A stretch of DNA of 64,000 nucleotides from positions 1 through 64,000 of the forward strand of contig NZ_JAQSLK010000004.1 in assembly GCF_028649595.1 (NCBI RefSeq), written 5' to 3'. The stretch's first letter is position 1. The number at the start of each line of letters is the position of its first letter. Below are positions 19,480-27,781 of the stretch, one piece after another. Below the pieces are notes generated by a model. It was given only the letters and a program-made list of their open reading frames with translations. It was not told the DNA's origin and did not search any database. Origin of the DNA: Campylobacter magnus (GTDB taxonomy: Bacteria > Campylobacterota > Campylobacteria > Campylobacterales > Campylobacteraceae). A program made the translations under genes and the position numbers.

Positions 19480-20664
19480 ATGGACTTAGCAAGCAGATTT
19501 CGCCCTACAAATATAGATGAGATGATAGGTCAACAAAAAATCGTAGAGGTATTTAAAAAATTTCTTAAAGAAAAAAGAGTGCCACATAGTCTGTTTTTTG
19601 GCACGCCAGGTAGTGGCAAAACCAGCCTAGCTAGACTCATTGCTAGCACGCTTGGTGCTGAGTTTTATGAGTTTGATGGAGCAAACTTTAAAACCGAACA
19701 AATCCGCAGCATAATAGGCAAAAATCCGCTTTTTGTGCCACTGATTTTTATAGATGAGTTTCACCGCCTAAGCCGCACGCAGCAAGAAGCCTTGCTAATC
19801 CCAGTAGAAAACGGCGAGTGCTTGCTTTTTGGTGCTACGACTGAAAATCCAAAGTTTAGCATCTCATCTGGAATTCGCTCTCGTATGATGATTTTTGAGT
19901 TTGAGCCACTTAGCAGTGATGATCTTAGCTTGCTTTTAGAGCGAGTAAAAGCCCAAATTGGCTTTTCTATGAGCCCCGAGGCAAGAGAATATCTACTTCG
20001 CAGTAGCGGAGGTGATGCTAGGTCTATGCTAAACTTGCTTGATTACGCTCTTATAATCAGTGCTGATATCAGCCTTGAAGTGCTTATGACCCTGCGAGGG
20101 GGCTTTGTTGGCGAGGGAGCAAAGAGTAGCGATACCCACTATGAGATCATCTCAGCTATGATAAAAAGTGTGCGTGGAAGTGATGCGGATGCTAGTATCT
20201 ACTACTTAGCAAGGCTGCTTGCTGCTGGCGAAGATCCTGCATTTTTAGCTAGACGCATGGTGATACTTGCTAGCGAAGATATAGGCAACGCAAACCCAAA
20301 TGCGCTAAATCTAGCAGTATCTTGTATGAACGCAGTCTTGCAAATCGGTATGCCAGAGGCTAGAATTATTTTAGCTCAAACCATAATCTACCTAGCAAAC
20401 TGCCCAAAGTCAAACTCAGCCTACTTAGCAATCGATGAAGCGCTAGAAGCGTGTAAGGATGCTAGCACTCACCATATACCAAAGCAGATCATAAACCACA
20501 CAGATGAGAATAAAGGCTATTTGTATCCACATGATTTTGGCGGCTGGGTGAAGCAGCAGTATTTGCCTGATGCGCTTTTGGGCACGCGGTTTTACAAGCC
20601 AAAGCTAATTGCCTTTGAAAAAACCCTAGCTGAGTGGAGTGCGAAAATCAAAGGGGAATTCTAA
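19480..20664 (+). CDS. rarA: Replication-associated recombination ATPase RarA
   Basis: AAA+ ATPase of the RarA/MgsA/WRNIP1 family, which acts at stalled replication forks. Walker A is GTPGSGKTS near residue 42, Walker B LIFIDEFHRL near 86, and sensor 1 ATTENPKFS near 125. The C-terminal tetramerisation region includes RRMVILASEDIGNANP and the closing YLPDALLGTRFY. At 394 residues it is full length, starting at residue 1 with the family opening DLASRFRPTNIDEMIGQ. It follows a palindrome cluster and has a modest AAGG ribosome site. Confidence 0.94.
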   Translation: MDLASRFRPTNIDEMIGQQKIVEVFKKFLKEKRVPHSLFFGTPGSGKTSLARLIASTLGAEFYEFDGANFKTEQIRSIIGKNPLFVPLIFIDEFHRLSRTQQEALLIPVENGECLLFGATTENPKFSISSGIRSRMMIFEFEPLSSDDLSLLLERVKAQIGFSMSPEAREYLLRSSGGDARSMLNLLDYALIISADISLEVLMTLRGGFVGEGAKSSDTHYEIISAMIKSVRGSDADASIYYLARLLAAGEDPAFLARRMVILASEDIGNANPNALNLAVSCMNAVLQIGMPEARIILAQTIIYLANCPKSNSAYLAIDEALEACKDASTHHIPKQIINHTDENKGYLYPHDFGGWVKQQYLPDALLGTRFYKPKLIAFEKTLAEWSAKIKGEF

Positions 20665-20680
20665 AATTCCGTCATTGCGG

Positions 20681-20800
20681 AATTCCGTCATTGCGAGGGA
20701 GCAAAGCAGAGGGAGCAATCTCATTCAAATCTTAATAAAAAGGCTAAATAATGAGATTGCTTCGTCGTTCGTTTCACTCACTCCTCGCGATGACGGAATT
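20681..20800. repeat. CGTCATTGCGAG inverted-repeat element
   Basis: Left arm 20681-20725 and right arm 20750-20800 form an imperfect long hairpin: AATTCCGTCATTGCGAGG against CCTCGCGATGACGGAATT at the base, and GCAATCTCATT against AATGAGATTGC at the tip. Partial copies of the same family lie near 51847, 53024, 53142 and 56279. Similar CGTCATTGCGAGCGAAGC repeats occur in several bacterial groups. Confidence 0.8.
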
Positions 20801-21059
20801 TTAGAATTCTCTGTGATGAAATCCCCCAAAAGGGGCTGGAGGGGGGATAACAGGAATTCTAGAATTTCTTAGCACTGTGTCATTGTCCGGCTTGACCGGA
20901 CAATCTCATCGCAAATAATCTAAAATTCCATATAGAGATCCCCCAAAGGGGCTGGGGGATGATAGTAGGGAATTCTAGAATTCCTAGAAATTCCTAGGGA
21001 ATTCTAAAAAGTTCTAGGGAATTCTAAATTCAGGGAATTCTAGAATTCACTAGATAAAT
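20801..21059. repeat. Mixed repeat spacer after rarA
   Basis: Contains two ATCCCCCAAA-GGGGCTGG hairpin elements (about 20822-20850 and 20939-20966), a GTCCGGCTTGACCGGAC hairpin (near 20888), and several dispersed palindromes up to the CNNM gene. No plausible gene. Confidence 0.75.
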
Positions 21060-22370
21060 TTATTCTTTTTCTTTTAGTATTACTTTTACGCCTGTTATGG
21101 CTGAGGCTGAGACGCTAGTTACTTCGTATATGCAGTTTTCGTCATTTACGCTCTCGCCTACTTCTGGTAGATATGAAAATAGATTAAACACATAGCCGCC
21201 GATAGTAACTTGCTCGCTATCGCTATCTATATCAAAGCCGATGACCTCGCTAACATCTTCTAGCTCATAGCGACCATTAAACTCAAAGCTACCATCTTCT
21301 AGGCATTTGTAATCTAGATTTTTATCCTCTTCTTCAAACTCATCAAAGACCTCGCCAACGATATCTTCAAGCGTCACAAAACCAGCCGTGCCGCCATACT
21401 CATCCATCACAAGTGCTGCGTAGGTATTCTCGGCGTTCATTTTATTTAGTATAGTAGAAATCGAGCAGTTTTCAGGCACGATGATAAACTTGCGTAGATT
21501 AGCAGCCAAATCTATTTGCTTGCTAGCAAGCACTGCTTGCATGATATCACGGATATGAACCATGCCAAGTACATTATCTTTGCTACCATCTACATAAGCA
21601 AAGCGAGTAAATTTGCTATCTTTTATCACAGCTAGGTTTTCTTCTAGGCTCCATTTGGCATTTAGCACGACCATTTCTTTGCGTGGGGTCATCACCTCTT
21701 TTGCAACTGTATCGCTAAAGTCAATGGCATTTTGGATAATCTCACTCTCAGTGCTATCAAGCACGCCGCCTTTTAGGCTTTCATTTACGATGATTTTTAT
21801 CTCTTCTTCTGAGTGAGCAGCGTCTGTATTTCTGTTTCGGTGAATTCCTAGTGCTTTTAGCCCAAGTCCTGCGATAAAATCAAAGGTACGAATCACAGGA
21901 AAAAGCAGTATCCAAAAAAGATGCAGCGGCCTAGCTATCCACAGCACCATTTGATCTGTTTTTTCTATAGCCACACTCTTTGGTATTAGCTCGCCAAGCA
22001 CCACATGTAGCAAGGTAATAATCACAAAAGCCACAGCAAGTGCCAAAGCATCCACGCCAAAAGAGTCCTCAGGCGCCTCTATAGCAAAGAGTTTTAAGAG
22101 CCACTGAATAAGCGCACCAAGTGCTGGCTGACCGATCCAACCAAGCGCAAGGGATGCAAGCGTGATACCAAGCTGGGTGGCTGAAAGATAGGTATCAAGG
22201 TTATTTGACATACGAAGAGCTAGGCGCGCATTAGAGCGACCTTCTTTGATAAACTCTTCTAGGCGTGTTTTGCGGATTTTAACTAGTGAAAATTCTGAAA
22301 GAACGAAAAAGCCGTTAAGGGCGATGAAAATGGCACCTAAAACAATGCCGATGATGGTCTGGGAATCCAA
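21060..22370 (-). CDS. CNNM/CBS-domain membrane protein (CorC/HlyC family)
   Basis: 436 residues in three parts. An N-terminal CNNM transmembrane domain has helices near 5-25, 60-85, 100-125 and 135-160. A pair of CBS domains follows (VMTPRKEMVVL; NTYAALVMDEYGGTAGFVTLEDIVGEVF). A C-terminal CorC_HlyC domain (EFNGRYELEDV) closes it. Such proteins are linked to magnesium or cobalt efflux, though often labelled haemolysin. The start is TTG, with AAAGGAAA upstream. Minus-strand orientation is shared with the next three genes but a 166-bp gap separates it. Confidence 0.9.
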   Translation of the reverse strand: MDSQTIIGIVLGAIFIALNGFFVLSEFSLVKIRKTRLEEFIKEGRSNARLALRMSNNLDTYLSATQLGITLASLALGWIGQPALGALIQWLLKLFAIEAPEDSFGVDALALAVAFVIITLLHVVLGELIPKSVAIEKTDQMVLWIARPLHLFWILLFPVIRTFDFIAGLGLKALGIHRNRNTDAAHSEEEIKIIVNESLKGGVLDSTESEIIQNAIDFSDTVAKEVMTPRKEMVVLNAKWSLEENLAVIKDSKFTRFAYVDGSKDNVLGMVHIRDIMQAVLASKQIDLAANLRKFIIVPENCSISTILNKMNAENTYAALVMDEYGGTAGFVTLEDIVGEVFDEFEEEDKNLDYKCLEDGSFEFNGRYELEDVSEVIGFDIDSDSEQVTIGGYVFNLFSYLPEVGESVNDENCIYEVTSVSASAITGVKVILKEKE

Positions 22371-22536
22371 TGTTTTCCTTTAAATTAAAAATTTGTTTTG
22401 GGCGGTAATTATAGCAAATTTTTGCTATTTTTATTTAAATTTAAGCAAAATTTCTAGTGATTTTAGCAAAAGGCTTTGTGAATTCTAGATTTTATCGCTA
22501 GGAATTCTAGATTTTAGAATCTAGAATTCCTAGTGT

Positions 22537-22722
22537 TTAATTACAAGATTCTTTTTTTAGAGTATCTTGTAAAATCTTTTTATTTCGCTCTTTTTTGTAG
22601 CTATTGCTCTTAAAGCAGTATCTTGCCTCGCCACTTATTTCTATGTCTTTTATAACCTCGCTTAGTGGCTTGGAAAGGCTAAAAGCACAGCCTAGCAGGG
22701 CAAGCACGAAAACTCTTAGCAT
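22537..22722 (-). CDS. Small exported protein, unknown
   Basis: 61 residues. The first 19 form a signal peptide (MLRVFVLALLGCAFS); the cysteine after LLG could be a lipobox. The mature part has two further cysteines (YCFKS and the C-terminal ESCN) and is lysine-rich. AGGGGC precedes the ATG, and the start lies 8 bp past the stop of the nitroreductase gene, so it is likely its second cistron. No family recognised. Confidence 0.6.
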   Translation of the reverse strand: MLRVFVLALLGCAFSLSKPLSEVIKDIEISGEARYCFKSNSYKKERNKKILQDTLKKESCN

Positions 22723-22730
22723 TTTTGCCC

Positions 22731-23351
22731 CTAGCGGTAGCGCACGATATCATGCAGACTTTGGCGGATTTGTGGGCTTTGCTCTTTTATTCTATATCCA
22801 AAAGGCAGCAGCATTGCCACACGCTTTTTAGATGGATCAATGCCTAAAACCTCATTTAGCTCACTTTCAATATATCCTTCAATAGCGCAGCTATCAATGC
22901 CCAAAATTGCTGCTTGCATCATCATATTTTGCGCAGCTAAAAAGCACTGAGCCTTGCTCCAGCCATATACATCACGCTCGTCTTTAAATCTAGCAAAAAA
23001 GCCAGCAAAGGCGTTTGTGTAGGCCTCAATGGCTACTGCGTCGTGGTGAGTTTTTCTAGCAAAGCTTGATTTTACATAATCACTCTTTGGATTAAGGTCA
23101 GCGATTTTTGCATAAATTACGATTAGCTCGCTTGCAGATGTGATTTGAATCTGATCCCAGCACGCTTTGCGGATTTTTGCTCTTAGCTCTTTATCACGGA
23201 TTATCTCAAACTCCCAGTGCTCAAGCCCAAAGCTACTAGGTGCTAAACGCCCAGCTTCTAAAATATCGCTAAAATCATCTTCTTCTATGATTTTATACTC
23301 ATCAAATACCTTACAAGCGTGACGAAACGCTAAAGCCTCTTTAAATTCCAT
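22731..23351 (-). CDS. NAD(P)H nitroreductase family flavoenzyme
   Basis: 206 residues, nitroreductase fold, expected to bind FMN and reduce nitro compounds or quinones. Landmarks are FRHACKVFDEYK near the N-terminus, LAPSSFGLEHWEF around residue 36, the central QNMMMQAAILGIDSCAIEG and the closing LLPFGYRIKE. It belongs to the broad group that includes RdxA and FrxA of Helicobacter, whose activity sets metronidazole sensitivity, but I cannot place it closer. AGGAG lies just upstream. It is probably co-transcribed with the small exported protein and follows nspC. Confidence 0.88.
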   Translation of the reverse strand: MEFKEALAFRHACKVFDEYKIIEEDDFSDILEAGRLAPSSFGLEHWEFEIIRDKELRAKIRKACWDQIQITSASELIVIYAKIADLNPKSDYVKSSFARKTHHDAVAIEAYTNAFAGFFARFKDERDVYGWSKAQCFLAAQNMMMQAAILGIDSCAIEGYIESELNEVLGIDPSKKRVAMLLPFGYRIKEQSPQIRQSLHDIVRYR

Positions 23352-23369
23352 TTTTTCTCCTTTGATTGT

Positions 23370-24524
23370 TTAACTTCTACACTTAAAATCCTCATAGCCA
23401 AACTCTTTTGCTATACTAAACTCTCCGTGCTTTTCAAGCACAAAAGCAGGTAGTGGCGTACCATTAAAGGTCGTGTTTTTAACAGTCGTATAGTGGAGTT
23501 GATCCTCAAAAATCACTCTATCACCTACTTTTAGCTCGCAGGCTAAATAATAATCAGGCTGCCCAGCCCTAAGTCCCACTACATCACCAGCTAGGCAAGT
23601 AGCCCCACCAAAGCGGTATTTATGCGCATTTTGTGTATCGCTAGCAACCTCAGAGCGAAGCGCTGGGCGATAAGGCATAAGCTCAGTATCTGGCATGTGG
23701 CACTCAGCCGAGGCGTCTATTATAGCAGTTTTTACGCCGTTTTCAACTATATCAAGCACACTAGCTACTAGGTATCCAGCCTCCCAGCCCACAGCCTCGC
23801 CAGGCTCTATAAAAACTTGCGCCATGTAGCGCAGGCCAAGTTCACGCAGGATTTTTACCAAAAGTTCAGTGTCGTAGCCCTTTTTTGTGATATGATGACC
23901 GCCGCCAAGGTTTAGCCATTTTGGACGAATCTTTTTAATCGCGCTATCAAAATCACGCATAAAAACATCTAAAACCTTTTCAAGCTCGCTTGCGCCTTGT
24001 TCGCAAAGTGCGTGAAAATGCAGTCCATCTACAAGCCTTAAAAGCTCGCCGCTAGCATTTTCAAGCTCGCTAGCCAGCACGCCAAGGCGAGAGCCAGCAG
24101 AGCATGGATTATACGCATCTGTGGGGCTAAAACTCACATTTGGATTTACTCTAAGCCCCACGCTTTTACCCCTTGCTTTTACTTTACCGCCAAAGCGTTC
24201 AAGCTGACTAAGAGAGTTAAAAATCACATCATCGCTAAGTGCGATTATTTCATCAATATCGCTGTCTTTATAGGCTGGATTAAAGGTGCTAATGTGCCTA
24301 AAACCGCATTCTTTGGCGTATTTTGCCTCGTATAGCCCAGAGCAAGTTGCCCCTGAGAGCGCTTCTGCTACCATCTGCATAGCAGGGCTAAAAGAAAAGC
24401 CTTTTAAGGCACAAAGCACCTTTGCATAGCTTTTTACCTCAATCTCATCTAAAATGCATAAATTACGCATAAGTGCGCCAGTATCGCAGACATACGCAGG
24501 CGTTGGGATATCGCTAAACTTCAT
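23370..24524 (-). CDS. nspC: Carboxynorspermidine decarboxylase
   Basis: Fold type III PLP enzyme (alanine racemase/ornithine decarboxylase group) that decarboxylates carboxyspermidine or carboxynorspermidine in the alternative polyamine route used by Campylobacter. The PLP lysine is in LCALKGFS near residue 41. Further landmarks are the substrate loop GATCSGLYEAKYAKECGF, the LNLGGGHHITKKGYD motif, and C-terminal CLAGDVVG. At 384 residues it is full length. The partner carboxyspermidine dehydrogenase (lys1-like) is not in this window. Confidence 0.93.
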   Translation of the reverse strand: MKFSDIPTPAYVCDTGALMRNLCILDEIEVKSYAKVLCALKGFSFSPAMQMVAEALSGATCSGLYEAKYAKECGFRHISTFNPAYKDSDIDEIIALSDDVIFNSLSQLERFGGKVKARGKSVGLRVNPNVSFSPTDAYNPCSAGSRLGVLASELENASGELLRLVDGLHFHALCEQGASELEKVLDVFMRDFDSAIKKIRPKWLNLGGGHHITKKGYDTELLVKILRELGLRYMAQVFIEPGEAVGWEAGYLVASVLDIVENGVKTAIIDASAECHMPDTELMPYRPALRSEVASDTQNAHKYRFGGATCLAGDVVGLRAGQPDYYLACELKVGDRVIFEDQLHYTTVKNTTFNGTPLPAFVLEKHGEFSIAKEFGYEDFKCRS

Positions 24525-24606
24525 TTTTTTGCTCTTTTTTGCTTGAATTATAACAAATTTTTAGCTTTTAAAGCTAAAATACAAATAAATTTTTAAAAGG
24601 ACAAAA

Positions 24607-24810
24607 ATGCCAGTAATTTCAGTCTCGATGACAAAAGAAAATGGCGGCCTAAGCAAAGCGCAAAAACAAAAGCTAATCTCAGGGCTAACAAACGCATTTG
24701 TAGATGTCGTGGGGCGTGGAGATAAAACCTGCGTGGTGGTAATCAACGAAGTAGAGTGCCAAAACTACGGCATAGGCGGAGTAAGCATAGAAGAGCTTAG
24801 AAAAAGCTAG
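24607..24810 (+). CDS. 4-oxalocrotonate tautomerase family protein
   Basis: 67 residues, with the catalytic Pro directly after the initiator Met (MPVISVSMTKENGG) and a VCQ-like core ending in YGIGGVSIEELRK. Paralogue of 6564-6764. It is divergent from nspC, with an AT-rich 80-bp spacer that should hold both promoters, and AAAAGGA precedes the ATG. Substrate unknown. Confidence 0.88.
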   Translation: MPVISVSMTKENGGLSKAQKQKLISGLTNAFVDVVGRGDKTCVVVINEVECQNYGIGGVSIEELRKS

Positions 24811-24816
24811 GGAATT

Positions 24817-25069
24817 CGGGGTGTTTTTTTGGGGTTATGGGGTATTTTTTTACCTAGGAATTCTAGAATTCCTAAACTTGAATTCACTTTGAAATTTGCT
24901 AGGGAATTCTAGAATTCCTAAATCTAGAATTACTAGAATAAATTCTAGAATTCTTAAATCTAAAATTCCTAGAAAATTCTAGAATTCCTAAGCAAATTCT
25001 AGAATTCCTTAGCCTTGTGTCATCCCCCGACTTGACCCAATGATCTCATCACAAATAAATTTAGAATTC
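24817..25069. repeat. Repeat spacer after tautomerase
   Basis: Starts with a G-rich GGGGTTATGGGG element flanked by T runs, in the sense direction just past the tautomerase stop. Many GGAATTCTAGAATTCC copies follow, then a GTCATCCCCCGACTTGACC element near 25019. No gene seen. Confidence 0.8.
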
Positions 25070-25318
25070 CTAGGGGGCTTTTGCGTTTATATCATTTAAG
25101 AATTCTAGAATTCCATCTGTATCATCAAGTATATTTCTTTGTATTGTATCCACACTAAAATCAAAACCTCTTAGTATTTCATTTCCACCTTCATCCAGCA
25201 AACCGATAAAAGTATGTGGCACACCAACTATATCGTTATATATAATTAACCTAGGTTAAGGCTCTGTAATATCTTTTGCTATGTCTTGCAAAGCACCTAA
25301 AATTGTTAAATCATTCAT
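25070..25318 (-). pseudogene. Small gene with in-frame stop, decayed
   Basis: A good ribosome site (AAGGAG) precedes an ATG at 25318 and the peptide MNDLTILGALQDIAKDITEP, which ends at TAA (25256-25258). The same frame continues to 25070 as PRLIIYNDIVGVPHTFIG and so on for some 60 codons. Total 83 codons if the stop is read through. The last part contains the dispersed palindrome in frame (DGILEFLND). A copy of the terminal segment recurs near 56450-56485. It shares EPxLIIYND with the lipase-like remnant at 25638. Confidence 0.6.
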
Positions 25319-25353
25319 TTTTTCTCCTTGAATTGAAATTTGTCAAATACAAT

Positions 25354-25506
25354 TTAATGACCAAATGGCATTAAAAACAGCATAATTGGCACATATAATG
25401 CAGCTAAAAATAAGATAATCCAAAAAATATAAGCAAATTTTGTTTTATAAAATATTATAAGTAAAATAAGCGGGATTGTTATAATTAAAAAAAATAAAAC
25501 AAACAC
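25354..25506 (-). CDS. 50-residue two-helix membrane peptide
   Basis: GTG start at 25506 with AAGGAATT upstream; 50 residues, two hydrophobic helices separated by YKTKFAYIFW. It sits 35 bp before the decayed small gene on the same strand. The composition (phenylalanine, isoleucine, leucine) is typical of orphan membrane peptides or immunity-like proteins. No family recognised, and expression is unproven. Confidence 0.45.
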   Translation of the reverse strand: MFVLFFLIITIPLILLIIFYKTKFAYIFWIILFLAALYVPIMLFLMPFGH

Positions 25507-25637
25507 AATAATTCCTTTTTAAAAAACAAATTTTATTAGTTTTTATTTATTTAAATTTTAGAATTCTAAAATTCTAGAATTTAACCCCCACCAAATACAT
25601 AAATGCCTAAATTCTAAAATTCCTTAAATTCTAGAAT

Positions 25638-25790
25638 TTAAGCACTTATTTTTCCATTACCTATCTCAGTACCACGAAAAGCTATGGTGTATTCGCCACT
25701 TACTGGGTCTTTAAACACTGTCCCCCTAAATCCAGCAGCCTCGTCATCATTATATATTATAAGTTTTGGCTCTTTTGGTGCATCAGTTTG
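25638..25790 (-). pseudogene. Remnant of lipase class 3-like protein
   Basis: An open frame without a start codon reads EPKLIIYNDDEAAG, then a GFRGTVFKDPVSGEY segment and TIAFRGTEIGNGK before a stop next to a dispersed palindrome. The (I/V)AFRGTE pattern is characteristic of the N-terminal part of class 3 lipases, many of which are secreted effectors. The upstream part ends at an in-frame TAA at 25791. It is a fragment, not a gene. Confidence 0.55.
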
Positions 25791-25812
25791 TTATGTTTTA
25801 CAATATCCGTTT

Positions 25813-26145
25813 TTACTCCTTTTCAAGATATTTTTTGTAACCTATATTTGCAATCAATATTTCTAAGAAAATAAATAAAATTAAAAAAATAAAAAAGACA
25901 ATAAAAATATTCAAAATACCATTAATATAAATAGATGAAAAAAAAGTAACAACAACAGCTAAATTAAAACTAAGAATTCCTTCGCCAAACCATTTTAAAA
26001 ATATGTTATTACTTTTAATATATTTATTTCCACATTTTTTACAAATATTTGTATATTCTAATTTACCATCTTTTCTTTTTTCTAATCTCCAGCCAAATTT
26101 ACTTATTTTATTTCCGCATTCACATTTTATATGAAATAAAGACAT
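25813..26145 (-). CDS. Zinc-ribbon membrane protein, unknown
   Basis: 110 residues from the ATG at 26145, preceded by AGGTGG. Four cysteines in CxC and CxxC pairs (KCECGN near residue 8, CKKCGN near 36) form a likely zinc ribbon. Two strongly hydrophobic helices follow, and a basic tail. It is very AT-rich compared with moaE next to it, and lies directly upstream of the lipase-like remnant on the same strand, which could suggest a remnant effector/immunity arrangement. Function not recognised. Confidence 0.6.
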   Translation of the reverse strand: MSLFHIKCECGNKISKFGWRLEKRKDGKLEYTNICKKCGNKYIKSNNIFLKWFGEGILSFNLAVVVTFFSSIYINGILNIFIVFFIFLILFIFLEILIANIGYKKYLEKE

Positions 26146-26189
26146 TATTACCACCTGGTTAAAACTTTTAGTTTTTAGGAATTCTAGAT

Positions 26190-26627
26190 TTAGCCTAAAA
26201 TTCCAGCCCCAGCAATAGCCTTTGAGCGAGAGCGAGCATAGAGCCTTTCTCCTGCTTTTACATCATATTTCCATATAGGCGCAGAGGCTTTAAAATCCTC
26301 TACAAACTCATCCAAGAGCTCCAAAGCAGCTCTGCGGTGAGGGCTTATGGCACCTGCTATAAAGCTTGATTTGCCAGCAGGCACATCGCCTTTTGAGTGA
26401 GCCATTAGCAAGGTTGCGCCGTGGCTTTGCGCCTTATTTTCCCAAGTTTTAAACCAGCCTTTTAGCAAGGGCTCATAAATATCAAAGCTAAGTGCCTCGC
26501 CCTCTTCGCCACTTCGCACAAGTCCTACAAAAAGCGCAAGAGCTCCGCAGTTTTGCGCTGCTGCTATCTCGTCCCAACGCGCAAAAATCTCACGCTCGTT
26601 TAAAGCCCCATTAAAAATCTCTATCAT
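26190..26627 (-). CDS. moaE: Molybdopterin synthase catalytic subunit
   Basis: Transfers sulfur from MoaD to precursor Z in molybdopterin synthesis. The 145 residues include ALALFVGLVRSGEEG, ISPHRRAALELLDEFVEDFK, and PIWKYD with the catalytic lysine. MoaD is not next to it. Its start lies 2 bp after the stop of the SbmA-like gene, with AAGGGG upstream, so the two are probably co-transcribed. A C-terminal GAGILG replaces nothing essential. Confidence 0.93.
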   Translation of the reverse strand: MIEIFNGALNEREIFARWDEIAAAQNCGALALFVGLVRSGEEGEALSFDIYEPLLKGWFKTWENKAQSHGATLLMAHSKGDVPAGKSSFIAGAISPHRRAALELLDEFVEDFKASAPIWKYDVKAGERLYARSRSKAIAGAGILG

Positions 26628-26629
26628 TT

Positions 26630-27700
26630 TTACCCCTTATAGCCGATATTTTCCTCAAACTCGCTTAGCCGCTTATGAATGCTGCGAAGCTCAGTTATGG
26701 TAGTCCAGTTATCAATAAACACGCTAAAACTCTCTCTAACTTGCGCAAAGGCATTGCTAACTTGAACCAAAATGCCAAGCGTAATCACACCGCTAAAAAG
26801 CCCCACGCCCATAATCATATAAGGCACAATCACCATAAACTGCGAAAACGAAATAAGCCAAATGTTAAAATACCCATAATGTAAAAAAAGGCGGTAAAAG
26901 CTAAGCTTCACGCCAGTAAATAGCGATAAAACAGCAGCAGGAGAGGCAAAATGCAGCTTGTCATCCTCAGCAAATACAAGCTCTTTGCGAAAAGCGGCTT
27001 CGCTTTTTTGGATGTTATATTCTAGTTTTGGCAGTTTAATTCCTACAAACCACGAAATAACAAGCCCTCCAAGGCTAACCGCAAGAGCAATCCACACTAA
27101 ACTACCACTCACATCACGGATAAAGGGCAAATCCACCCCAGAACTAAGCGTCCAAAGCACCGGTATAAAAGCCACCAAGGTCATAATCGCCCTTAAAACC
27201 GCAAGTCCCAAGCTCTCAGTAATCTTAGCAAAGCGGTAAATGTCTTCTTGCATACGCTGGCTAGAACCCTCTATATCGCTTTTGCACGCTCTCCACGCGC
27301 TAAGATAGCTAAAAGTCATAGCCTCCCTCCAGCGAAAGCACCAGTGAGAGGCAAAAAAAGTTGTAAGCGTGTAAATAATCACATAAGGCATAGCAATAGC
27401 TAAAAAGCGAAAAATCTGCTCCCAAAACTGCAAGACCTTATCACTTTGCGCTGCGCTTTTAAGCTGGGCGCAAGCTAGCGTGGCGTTTTGCTCGTTTTTT
27501 TGGGCTGTTTCTTCACAAGCTAAGAGATCTTCATAGCTGCTGTAATCAGCGGCATTTTGCGCTAAATCATAAAAGCTTTTATACCACTCATTTATCATCA
27601 CATTTAGCTGAGTTTGAAAAACAAGCGAAATAATAAGCGTAAGCAGTCCGCCATACGCCCACAAAGCCCATTTTTTATCCGCAAAAAACGATTTTATCAT
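26630..27700 (-). CDS. SbmA/BacA-like inner-membrane transporter
   Basis: 356 residues with about seven membrane segments (for example residues 15-35, 95-115, 165-185, 200-220, 275-295). The family opening FFADKKWALWAYGG, the FFASHWCFRWREAMT segment, and the C-terminal NAFAQVRESFSVFIDNW with ITELRSIHKRL match SbmA/BacA. These proton-driven proteins import peptides such as microcins and proline-rich antimicrobial peptides; C. jejuni has a similar gene. It has no ATPase domain of its own. Located upstream of moaE. Confidence 0.88.
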   Translation of the reverse strand: MIKSFFADKKWALWAYGGLLTLIISLVFQTQLNVMINEWYKSFYDLAQNAADYSSYEDLLACEETAQKNEQNATLACAQLKSAAQSDKVLQFWEQIFRFLAIAMPYVIIYTLTTFFASHWCFRWREAMTFSYLSAWRACKSDIEGSSQRMQEDIYRFAKITESLGLAVLRAIMTLVAFIPVLWTLSSGVDLPFIRDVSGSLVWIALAVSLGGLVISWFVGIKLPKLEYNIQKSEAAFRKELVFAEDDKLHFASPAAVLSLFTGVKLSFYRLFLHYGYFNIWLISFSQFMVIVPYMIMGVGLFSGVITLGILVQVSNAFAQVRESFSVFIDNWTTITELRSIHKRLSEFEENIGYKG

Positions 27701-27781
27701 TTATTTTTCCACCAAATTGTATATAAAGCTTATGAATTCTAGCAAAAGTATGTTAAAATTGCGCCAAAAAACGGAGAAAAA

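Noticed and set aside
20639..20872. 77-codon frame after rarA
   Set aside because: It is made of CGTCATTGCGAG and palindrome repeats and ends in repeat-derived sequence.
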